Shown one piece after another: positions 1-7,966 of a DNA stretch of 7,966 bases. The stretch lies in NCBI GenBank assembly GCA_025361665.1, contig JANYKF010000487.1:1-7966 (forward strand), read 5' to 3'. Source of the DNA: Clostridiaceae bacterium (GTDB taxonomy: Bacteria > Bacillota > Clostridia > DSM-8532). A program made the position numbers and the translations under genes. Each line of letters starts with the position of its first letter. Position 1 is the first letter of the stretch. The notes under the pieces were generated by a model. The model was not told the origin of the DNA, did not search any database, and saw nothing but the letters and a program-made list of their open reading frames with translations.

Positions 1-837
1 GAAGAGATGCCCGACCGGCCCGGCTTTTTCAAAGACGACTTCGGCGTCCTGTGGAACCGGAACGGTGCCGACAAGGATATCGGGATGATTGTGGGAACCG
101 TGCTTCCGGAACCGGAGATATCGGACATCCGGATGCCCGCATTGCAGACAGAACGCCTGCGTGCCGAGTATCAGGCGATGTCCGAATCGAAGTCTGACAA
201 ATTCCACTTCGGCTCCATCGGGTTTTCCTTGTTTGAGCGTGCATGGACGCTGCGGGGCATGGAAAATTTCCTCAGCGACATGCTGACCGAACCGGATTTC
301 GCCGATGCGCTGCTGGATGCCATCTGCGATTTCAACATCCGGGTGATGGACCTGGCACTCGAATACCCGATGGATGGATTCCATTTCGGCGACGACTGGG
401 GACAACAGAAAGGCCTCATCATGGGGCCCCGGTTATGGCGCCGCTTCATCAAGCCAAGGTTGGCTCGGATGTACGGTTATGCGAGATCAAAGGGTCTGAA
501 GGTCTCCCAGCATTCATGCGGCGACATCCATGAAGTTTTTCCGGACCTCATCGACATCGGCCTGAATGTGTACCAGACCTTTCAACCGGAGATTTACGAT
601 CTCCGGAAAGTAAAAAGAGAATTCGGGAACGATTTGACTTTCAATGGAGGCATCAGCACTCAACGACTGCTGCCCTTCGCCACGCCGGAAGAAGTGAGGG
701 CAAAAACGAAGGAAATCATCTCCATCATGCGGCCGGGTGGCGGATACATCGTATCTCCGACGCACTCCGTTCCGGGCGACGTGCCTCCCGAAAACCTGAT
801 GGCGATGCTGGAAGTATTCTGGAATCAGGATTTTTGA
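1..837 (+). CDS. Uroporphyrinogen decarboxylase family protein (MtaA/CmuA-like), 5' end outside window
   Basis: The frame is open from base 1 (two Glu codons precede the first Met at 7) to TGA at 835-837, giving 278 visible residues. Family members usually have about 330-380, so some 60-90 N-terminal residues lie outside the window and Met at 7 is probably internal. Numbering from that Met, the visible motifs are FKDDFGVLW near residue 8, the acidic DDWG at 129-132 that lines the barrel pocket in this superfamily, HSCGD with H169 and C171, and GGISTQ followed by TPEEV near the end. Classical MtaA/CmuA methyltransferases bind zinc through H-x-C plus a later Cys. Here the position near that later Cys reads Gly-Gly-Ile, so the metal site looks incomplete, as in many uncharacterised members. 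It is unlikely to be a true HemE, because the usual haem-pathway motifs are not seen and the neighbours are glycan enzymes. Substrate and role are unknown. It converges on the mannosidase gene. Confidence 0.85.
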   Translation, partial: EEMPDRPGFFKDDFGVLWNRNGADKDIGMIVGTVLPEPEISDIRMPALQTERLRAEYQAMSESKSDKFHFGSIGFSLFERAWTLRGMENFLSDMLTEPDFADALLDAICDFNIRVMDLALEYPMDGFHFGDDWGQQKGLIMGPRLWRRFIKPRLARMYGYARSKGLKVSQHSCGDIHEVFPDLIDIGLNVYQTFQPEIYDLRKVKREFGNDLTFNGGISTQRLLPFATPEEVRAKTKEIISIMRPGGGYIVSPTHSVPGDVPPENLMAMLEVFWNQDF

Positions 838-940
838 CTTTTCCCCATATGTTCCGGAAGACCTGATTCATCGTGTACAATCGCATATGGCCTATATCCT
901 CGATTCTCTTCCCTATTGACCTGATGTGGCGGGCACCGCA

Positions 941-2497
941 TCAATGCGCTTCCGCCCGCTCCATCAGGTCGACTTCCTGCATAGCGCCGGATGCCTCGTC
1001 CAGGCGAAAACTCTTGATCTCAAAACAGCCCAGCGTGACAACCCGGCTGATTCCCTTCCAAACCGGGAATGCCAGCCGGGTTGTCCGTGCGGCATCCGTG
1101 GGGGTGTGGAGCCGGACGATCCAGCCGTTCCCATCCTCGGCCTTTTTCAAGGCCGTCATCTGCACCACATCGTCATCCAGGGTGACGACCGGTTTACATT
1201 CCGTTCCGAGCCCGCTTGGAAAGAAGGAAAGGGCAAAAGGCTTCTCCTCATGGACCAATGCTTCCCTGTCCACATGAGCCAGGCGTTCGGCTGTCATTCC
1301 TGCGTTGACCCGGAATGAAAACAGACGCTCCCCCTGGTCGATGTGCTGTGAAAACCGATCCTGTGGCATCACGGGGCGGTCACCGATGGGATGGGCCGAA
1401 TACCCTGGAGATCTCAGCAGCGAAAGCCGGATTTCCCCGTCCATGCAGTCGGATCCATAGATGCCGTCATTGATGCAAGTGAGTGCCCTGCCCGGTTCCG
1501 GACCTGCATCCTCCTGGAACAGTCCGGCCCATTTCTGGGCAACCACCTCCTGGCCGTTGGCCTGCAGTTTCTCCACGCCATATGCCGTCTGCCCGAGGTA
1601 ATCGGCACCCGTCAGCGTTGTCGGGATGGAAAGCTTCAGCATCTTCTTTTTCTCGTTCCAGAATACCCGCACTTCCACCTCGATTTCAGTGCCATGCTTC
1701 GGCAGCTGATACCGCTGGCAGATGAAAGAGTCGCCATATCGGAAAACGGCCTCCACAACCGTTCGCACGGCGCCGTCTTCCACCACCCTGACCGATTCGA
1801 GAAGCGTTCCCGCAATCCCGGAAAAGCCTGTTCCTTCTTCCCGGTCCATCAGGCGGAAAGGCCCGGCCACATCACGGAACTGAGATACCAGCATACCCCA
1901 TGGGTCCGCGTCATCCTGAATGACCAGGGGAAGAAAGGCATTGCCTTTGACATATTCGCATCCCCCGACGATCAGGCTGTCCATTAAACCGGTTTCACAG
2001 TTGATGGAAACGCTCATTGAGCCATTTTCAAACAAATACCATCCATTTTCCGCCATGAAGACGGGAGCCGGCCTTTTCGGAAGGACCTTCATTTTGCAGA
2101 TGAACCGGTTCATGACGCCGGGTGCCAGCGTTGCTGGAAACACGGCCCGTTTCCGCCAGTCCAGATTGAGGCTGCTGCTTTCCTGTTCCACCTGGGAATC
2201 AATCTCTACGTCGTGGTGATAAACGACCGGAATGGAAAACTCATCCTTCCAGTTCTGGTCGGCAAGTTGGAATTCGCAGGAGAAGATGCCCGAAACCGGG
2301 TATGGATGCGGATTATAGACAAAAATCGGAATCTCGCCTTCTTCCGCTTTGGCCTGGCCGGATGCCAAAGCGAAAAAGGCCCTGGCCTTCAGCCTGGACA
2401 GGATTTCAAGCCCGTGGTCCATCAACCTGAGGGATGCTTCCTCCACCGGCTGGATGGATGAGCCCGGAAGAATGTCATGAAACTGCGCCGTCAGCAA
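941..2497 (-). CDS. GH38 alpha-mannosidase, C-terminal half (518 residues from a TTG; frame open from 2512)
   Basis: The in-frame continuation begins with QACED directly after the TGA, then LLTAQFHDILPGSS. That last stretch is the conserved FHD motif of the GH38 middle helical domain and carries the predicted fourth zinc-ligand His. Counting from the TTG at 2497, helices run to about residue 45, beta-sandwich segments follow (for example IPIFVYNPHPYPVSG at 56-70), and a long GH38 C-terminal domain covers about residues 150-500, including LLRSPGYSAHP (360-370). It stops at TGA 941-943. The TTG has no convincing ribosome binding site (only a weak GCGAAG nearby) and falls inside a conserved helix, so independent translation is unlikely. 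This is best read as the downstream part of one gene. Confidence 0.75.
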   Translation of the reverse strand: MLTAQFHDILPGSSIQPVEEASLRLMDHGLEILSRLKARAFFALASGQAKAEEGEIPIFVYNPHPYPVSGIFSCEFQLADQNWKDEFSIPVVYHHDVEIDSQVEQESSSLNLDWRKRAVFPATLAPGVMNRFICKMKVLPKRPAPVFMAENGWYLFENGSMSVSINCETGLMDSLIVGGCEYVKGNAFLPLVIQDDADPWGMLVSQFRDVAGPFRLMDREEGTGFSGIAGTLLESVRVVEDGAVRTVVEAVFRYGDSFICQRYQLPKHGTEIEVEVRVFWNEKKKMLKLSIPTTLTGADYLGQTAYGVEKLQANGQEVVAQKWAGLFQEDAGPEPGRALTCINDGIYGSDCMDGEIRLSLLRSPGYSAHPIGDRPVMPQDRFSQHIDQGERLFSFRVNAGMTAERLAHVDREALVHEEKPFALSFFPSGLGTECKPVVTLDDDVVQMTALKKAEDGNGWIVRLHTPTDAARTTRLAFPVWKGISRVVTLGCFEIKSFRLDEASGAMQEVDLMERAEAH

Positions 2498-2512
2498 ATC
2501 TTCGCAGGCCTG

Positions 2513-2515
2513 TCA
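2513..2515 (-). other. In-frame TGA inside the mannosidase gene
   Basis: The minus strand reads TTG TGA CAG GCC TGC GAA GAT TTG CTG, that is Leu-stop-Gln-Ala-Cys-Glu-Asp-Leu-Leu. In intact relatives I recall, this helix runs like EL-x-x-A-W-x-x-LL, so the stop sits at a variable, usually polar position. A single change such as CGA (Arg) to TGA would explain it. TGA followed by C is a known leaky context. TGA ends two other reading frames in this window and is absent from 923 codons of the GH2 gene, so a general recoding of TGA is not supported. Confidence 0.85.
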
Positions 2516-3451
2516 CAACTCGGTCGACGGATACGTCAGATGCCCGTTGGCACATGCCGCGGAAAGCATCTTTTCCGTCATGAACAATTCGTTTTCCAAT
2601 CTCCGGTGCCGCTGCTTGACACGGACCTGCGAGGTATAGCACCCCACTGCGAATGGATTCAAGGATTTGGCCACCTTGGGCAATTCGCGGCCACCTGTGG
2701 CGACTTCCTGAAAATAGGCCTCCGGTGTGGAATGCAGGATTTCATGATCTTTTGTTTCGGCCATCAGCGCATTCAGCTTTTCGAGATCAATCTTCGAGGG
2801 CCCGCCGCCATGGTTTCCGACGCCCCACAGGATCATTCCCTCGTCAGAGTCCTCCGCCGCAGCATCCTTCATCCAGTTGGATACTTTGCCGGCCGCCTGC
2901 CCTCTCAGGGACAGATAGCTGCCGAATGCACGATGGGCCATGATTTGCGAACCGTCGTACCCGACCCAGTGAAAGGGCCCTGCCGGCAATTGGCAATCGC
3001 GTTGGTCAGGACGGCAGAAGACATATGAATCGTATCCGCTCTTCTTCATGATCTGGACAAGGCCCCGGCTGTGCCCGAACGGGTCGAAATTGATGGCCGA
3101 TGTCGGCTCAACCCCGAATTTCTCCCTGAAATACTGCCGCCCGACCAGAATCTGCCTGACAAACGATTCTCCGCAAGGCATATTGCAGTCCGGCTGCAGG
3201 TACCAGCCCCCCATGATGTGCCATCTGCCTTGTCCGACGAGTGTCTGGATCCGCTTGAAAAGCAACGGTTCGTATTCTTCAACCCATTTGTAAAGAATGA
3301 CCTCGTTGTGATTGAACACAAACCCGTCATACGCCTCACAGAAATCCGCCGCGACCCGGAACGTCGAAATCGCCTCGGCTGCCCCTTCTTCCCACTCCCA
3401 TAGCCAAACGGGATCCAGATGGGCATTGCAGATCAAATGGATTTTCTTCAT
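2513..3451 (-). CDS. GH38 alpha-mannosidase, N-terminal catalytic half (312 residues)
   Basis: The protein starts MKKIHLICNAHLDPVW, the usual start of bacterial GH38 proteins, with H11 and D13 as zinc ligands. Further family marks are NHNE (47-50), the GGWYLQPDCN stretch (81-90), NFDPFGHS with the predicted nucleophile D123, and GNHGGGPSK (212-220). It ends at LTYPSTEL just before the TGA. An AGGAGG ribosome binding site lies at 3465-3470, 13 bases from the ATG; this is longer than ideal, although the G-run reaches to 3462. No alternative start was found just upstream. On its own the product would contain most of the N-terminal catalytic barrel but lack the fourth zinc ligand and all C-terminal beta domains. 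Confidence 0.85.
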   Translation of the reverse strand: MKKIHLICNAHLDPVWLWEWEEGAAEAISTFRVAADFCEAYDGFVFNHNEVILYKWVEEYEPLLFKRIQTLVGQGRWHIMGGWYLQPDCNMPCGESFVRQILVGRQYFREKFGVEPTSAINFDPFGHSRGLVQIMKKSGYDSYVFCRPDQRDCQLPAGPFHWVGYDGSQIMAHRAFGSYLSLRGQAAGKVSNWMKDAAAEDSDEGMILWGVGNHGGGPSKIDLEKLNALMAETKDHEILHSTPEAYFQEVATGGRELPKVAKSLNPFAVGCYTSQVRVKQRHRRLENELFMTEKMLSAACANGHLTYPSTEL

Positions 3452-3464
3452 AAGGTCAAGTCCC

Positions 3465-3470
3465 CCTCCT
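3465..3470 (-). promoter_or_regulatory. Ribosome binding site of the mannosidase gene
   Basis: The minus strand reads AGGAGG followed by GGG, in the 41-base gap between the M81 stop and the mannosidase ATG. Spacing to the ATG is 13 bases from AGGAGG, or about 10 from the end of the G-run. There is no promoter-like sequence in this short gap, which supports co-transcription with the M81 gene. Confidence 0.55.
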
Positions 3471-3492
3471 CTGGTTCATTAACATGGGCAGA

Positions 3493-4926
3493 CTATTCCG
3501 GCACATCCCAGTTGAAATCCTTATCCAGTGGAAAGACCGGCCTCATCAGCTTTTTGTAGGAGAAGCGCGACAAGTCCTGACACGCGCTCCCCGGCGTGAA
3601 TGCCATGATGGACCGCCTGGAAACCCGGCGAAGCGCATCATACAAATATCCTTGCTTGACAATCACGATCTTGTAATCCGTGATTCTCACTCCGGCCGAT
3701 TCTATGCTTTCCGGTGTTACGAATGCGCATCTTTCCGCCGTGATGATGACCTGAATCCCCTTGACCTCGACGACAGCCGCTTCCGTATTCCGTTCTCCGC
3801 TCTTGTCTGGAATTTTGCCTTTCCATTTCAGGAATCCGTTCAACGGAATGACAACGCCATCCGGATCCATTTCACCGCCTATGTCGAACGAAACGGCACC
3901 ACCGACCGAAACCTGCTGACATGCTTCCATTCCGCGCCTGCCGGCAATCCCGGCCACGAGGACCCGATCAGGCGGATTCTCCATCAGCAGCTGCAAAAAA
4001 TACGCACTGTCTCCGGGCGCTCCTGCGGTCACATTATCTCCGGAATCGGTGATAAAAACTGGTTCTTCCGGCTCCGCAACAGCCATTCTGACGGCTTCTT
4101 CCGGTTGCGCGGTTTCTTCCTCGAACCGGAATTGCTCCCTCACATTCCAGAAAAGTCCCGCGAGCCGCTTCGCTTCTTTTTCGGCACGCGCCATACCCCG
4201 CTCTTCCACGACGACCAGGCTGGCCATGCTGTTCGGCGCATCCACCCATGCCATGCCGTCAAAAAAGGACGCACACAGGATGCCTTCCGTCAATTCGGCC
4301 CGAGCTACCTCCCGCATCAGTGACAGGAGGGGTTCAATACCTGTTGTAGCCATTTCTCCGGGAAACAGCAAGGGTGGTCTCACCATGACGGGCCTGGGCA
4401 ACAGCCCCTCTTCCATGCAGCGAATCAGCAGCCTTGCCGTATTTTGCTGGGTTTCCGTTTCATCGGTGTGCGGCGCCGTTCGATACCCATACACGATATT
4501 GGCATTGTCCATGAGTACCTGGGTATTGTTCGCATGAAAATCCAACGCCACGGCTATCGGAACATTCACCCCGACTTTTTGACGGATGGCCCTGACGAGA
4601 TCGGCTTCCCCGCTGCCTATCCGCTCCACTTCCAGCGCTCCGTGCAGATACAGCCAGACGCCATCCAATGCCGCATCATCTGAAATGCAGTCCAGCATCT
4701 GCTTCTTGAAACGCAAATAACTGTCTTCCCTCAGAATTCCACCGGGAACAGAATACGCGTACAGGGTTGGCACCATTTCAATCCCGGCGGCGGCAAACAC
4801 CGGGGTGGCCGCGATCCTATCCAGCATATCCATCCCGGTCACCGCGTGAAAATCCGACCAGACGCTGGGTCTGGGGCTGAAAGAATTGCTCTCCTGCATC
4901 AACGCCCCGACAAGAACTTTCCTCAT
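3493..4926 (-). CDS. M81 family metallopeptidase (MlrC / DUF1485-like)
   Basis: This is an intact 477-residue protein, close to the usual family length. M81 is named from MlrC, the zinc enzyme that cleaves linearised microcystin fragments; most members act on unknown substrates. From the 4926 start the N-terminal half shows QESNSFSP near residue 11, YLHGA with H95, LDFHAN with D129 and H131, and PHTDETE with H153. The Asp and His residues of the last two motifs are probable zinc ligands. The C-terminal half shows DSGDN at 294-298 followed by TAGAPGDS, and a late TPGSACQDLSRFSY segment. ATG 4926 is chosen because GAGAGG at 4936-4941 lies 9 bases before it; the other ATG at 4935 directly abuts that site and would add MKP. 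The stop is TAG. No signal peptide is present. It leads a likely two-gene unit with the mannosidase, which suggests a substrate within a glycoconjugate, but this is only inference from context. Confidence 0.88.
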   Translation of the reverse strand: MRKVLVGALMQESNSFSPRPSVWSDFHAVTGMDMLDRIAATPVFAAAGIEMVPTLYAYSVPGGILREDSYLRFKKQMLDCISDDAALDGVWLYLHGALEVERIGSGEADLVRAIRQKVGVNVPIAVALDFHANNTQVLMDNANIVYGYRTAPHTDETETQQNTARLLIRCMEEGLLPRPVMVRPPLLFPGEMATTGIEPLLSLMREVARAELTEGILCASFFDGMAWVDAPNSMASLVVVEERGMARAEKEAKRLAGLFWNVREQFRFEEETAQPEEAVRMAVAEPEEPVFITDSGDNVTAGAPGDSAYFLQLLMENPPDRVLVAGIAGRRGMEACQQVSVGGAVSFDIGGEMDPDGVVIPLNGFLKWKGKIPDKSGERNTEAAVVEVKGIQVIITAERCAFVTPESIESAGVRITDYKIVIVKQGYLYDALRRVSRRSIMAFTPGSACQDLSRFSYKKLMRPVFPLDKDFNWDVPE

Positions 4927-4935
4927 TGGCTTCAT

Positions 4936-4941
4936 CCTCTC
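4936..4941 (-). promoter_or_regulatory. Ribosome binding site that decides the M81 start
   Basis: The minus strand reads GAGAGG and then ATGAAGCCAATG. The first ATG (4935) has no spacing from the site and the second (4926) has 9 bases, so initiation at 4926 is favoured. The resulting N-terminus MRKVLVGALMQESNSF is the expected one for the family. Confidence 0.6.
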
Positions 4942-4951
4942 AGAAATTTCT
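4942..4951. repeat. Palindrome AGAAATTTCT abutting the M81 ribosome binding site
   Basis: This is a perfect 10-base palindrome. In the minus-strand transcript it extends, with one bulged G, to a CUC/GAG pairing that takes in the first half of the GAGAGG site. It could be a protein-binding site or a weak RNA hairpin at the start region. Its position mirrors the dyad beside the GH2 ribosome binding site. Confidence 0.35.
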
Positions 4952-5015
4952 CGAGTGATGCGCTGCTGTCATTTCCCGAATATCCTGCCGCTTCCGGCTG
5001 TTGCATCCAGAACCT

Positions 5016-5044
5016 ATTATATGGAGTTCGAAGCACGCCTGCAA
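5016..5044 (-). promoter_or_regulatory. Sigma-70-type promoter for the M81-mannosidase unit
   Basis: The minus strand carries TTGCAG (5044-5039), a 17-base spacer and a perfect TATAAT (5021-5016). The -35 matches the consensus in only its first three bases. Transcription would start near 5009, giving a leader of about 80 bases before the M81 ATG at 4926. Confidence 0.5.
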
Positions 5045-5063
5045 TGATGATTTCACCTTGTCC

Positions 5064-5089
5064 ACAGGCATATACCTGTAGTAAACAGG
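5064..5089. promoter_or_regulatory. Overlapping inverted repeats ACAGG-N6-CCTGT-N5-ACAGG, operator candidate
   Basis: ACAGG at 5064-5068 and CCTGT at 5075-5079 form a 16-base dyad. The same CCTGT pairs with ACAGG at 5085-5089 in a second dyad of 15 bases. The three half-sites are spaced about one helical turn apart (11 and 10 bases). The array lies just upstream of the minus-strand -35 element and just upstream of the plus-strand -10 candidate, so one regulator could control both divergent units. The regulator family cannot be named from the sequence, and no regulator gene is in the window. Confidence 0.4.
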
Positions 5090-5102
5090 ACTCATAGTAT
5101 TG

Positions 5103-5108
5103 TATGAT
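5103..5108 (+). promoter_or_regulatory. Candidate -10 box for the GH2 gene
   Basis: TATGAT differs from the consensus at one base. No recognisable -35 lies 16-18 bases upstream; that place is occupied by the ACAGG/CCTGT array. This would suit a promoter that depends on an activator, but the call is weak. The leader would be about 85 bases long. Confidence 0.3.
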
Positions 5109-5165
5109 ATGAATACCCACAGAATGCAATTGTTGCTTCGCCGTATGAAAGTGCCGGTCGGATGT

Positions 5166-5182
5166 TCATGAACCGTTCATGA
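5166..5182. repeat. Perfect 8-bp inverted repeat TCATGAACCGTTCATGA before the GH2 gene
   Basis: The arms TCATGAAC and GTTCATGA match exactly around a single C. The sequence also contains GTTCATGA twice, 11 bases apart (5164-5171 and 5175-5182). It ends one base before the GGAGGA ribosome binding site. As DNA it looks like an operator downstream of the promoter. As RNA it could fold a 7-bp stem with a 3-base loop next to the start region. Confidence 0.5.

Positions 5183-7966
<2,784 letters not shown>

Larger units (their letters stand above)
941..3451 (-). pseudogene. GH38 alpha-mannosidase gene interrupted by one in-frame TGA
   Basis: The two minus-strand reading frames are in the same phase and join into one GH38 protein of about 836 residues when the TGA at 2513-2515 is read through. 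Family 38 enzymes hydrolyse alpha-mannosides with retention, using an active-site zinc. By alignment with Golgi mannosidase II, whose zinc ligands are two His and two Asp, the ligands here should be H11, D13, D123 (also the nucleophile, in NFDPFGHS) and H325 (in QFHDILPG). The stop at codon 313 separates H325 from the other three, so neither half should be active alone. No frameshift or second stop is seen, and conserved motifs on both sides are intact, which means a recent nonsense mutation, a sequencing error or readthrough. No signal peptide is present, so a cytoplasmic enzyme is expected. It follows the M81 gene by 41 bases on the same strand and is probably co-transcribed with it. Confidence 0.8.

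Noticed and set aside
845..890. CCATATG and CATATGG as a long inverted repeat
   Set aside because: CATATG is itself a palindrome, so two copies always look like a dyad; the 32-base gap and absence of a T-run give no function.
923..942. Hairpin GATGTGG/CCGCATC between the convergent genes, as a terminator
   Set aside because: The 7-bp stem includes a G-U pair on the plus strand, overlaps the mannosidase stop codon, and is followed by no T-run on either strand.
1391..1987. Plus-strand open frame of 198 codons opposite the mannosidase C-terminal half
   Set aside because: It is a shadow of conserved GH38 sequence and has no start signal of its own.
2480..2515. Selenocysteine insertion at the mannosidase TGA
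   Set aside because: A 5-bp stem (CTGCG/CGCAG) does follow the stop, but the loop lacks the expected leading G, the site is a variable helix position rather than a catalytic one, and I know of no GH38 selenoprotein.
2513..2515. Genome-wide reading of TGA as Trp or Gly
   Set aside because: TGA ends the URO-D and mannosidase genes at the expected family C-termini and is absent from 923 codons of the GH2 gene, where Trp is always TGG.
3484..4323. Plus-strand open frame of 279 codons opposite the M81 gene
   Set aside because: It is fully antisense to a clearly conserved protein, has no convincing ribosome binding site, and its translation (rich in Arg, His and Phe) resembles no family I know.
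4932..5129. Possible small upstream gene or leader peptide whose stop overlaps the 4935 ATG as ATGA
   Set aside because: Its TTG start lies upstream of the predicted promoter and it covers the -35, -10 and operator candidates. A shorter form from ATG 5006 would begin almost at the transcription start with no ribosome binding site. The overlapping ATG is also not the favoured M81 start.

Overview
The window looks like bacterial DNA of moderate GC (mid-50s per cent by eye). It is densely coding, with strong GGAGG-type ribosome binding sites and the standard code: TGA ends two of the genes, and every Trp codon read in the GH2 gene is TGG. The gene content is typical of a carbohydrate-degrading anaerobe of the Bacillota, Lentisphaerota/Verrucomicrobiota or Spirochaetota kind: GH38, GH2, an M81-family protein and a URO-D-family protein. 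The sequence alone does not fix the phylum. No transposase, phage, tRNA, rRNA or CRISPR sequence was seen.

Layout. (1) Positions 1-837, + strand: the C-terminal three quarters of a uroporphyrinogen-decarboxylase-family protein, cut by the window edge. (2) 838-940: a short convergent gap with no convincing terminator. (3) 941-3451, - strand: a GH38 alpha-mannosidase gene broken by a single in-frame TGA at 2513-2515; the frame is otherwise open for about 836 codons. (4) 3493-4926, - strand: an intact M81 family (MlrC/DUF1485-like) metallopeptidase, 41 bases upstream of the mannosidase and probably its operon leader. (5) 4927-5197: a divergent control region with a good minus-strand promoter, overlapping CCTGT/ACAGG dyads, a plus-strand -10 candidate and a palindrome next to each of the two ribosome binding sites. 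(6) 5198-7966, + strand: a large LacZ-type GH2 beta-galactosidase, open to the window edge and lacking only about its last 100 residues.

How the genes may work together (inference): none of the visible N-termini has a signal peptide, so the enzymes should act in the cytoplasm on imported oligosaccharides. The mannosidase would release alpha-mannose and the GH2 enzyme a beta-galactoside or related sugar. The M81 protein may cut an amide-type linkage in a glycoconjugate or a small peptide. The URO-D-like protein is the least understood; relatives are corrinoid-linked methyltransferases or of unknown function.

The most interesting points are the TGA that separates the first three predicted zinc ligands of the mannosidase from the fourth, the unusual nucleophile loop of the GH2 enzyme, and the symmetrical architecture of the divergent control region. 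I see no clear evidence for a wholly new system.
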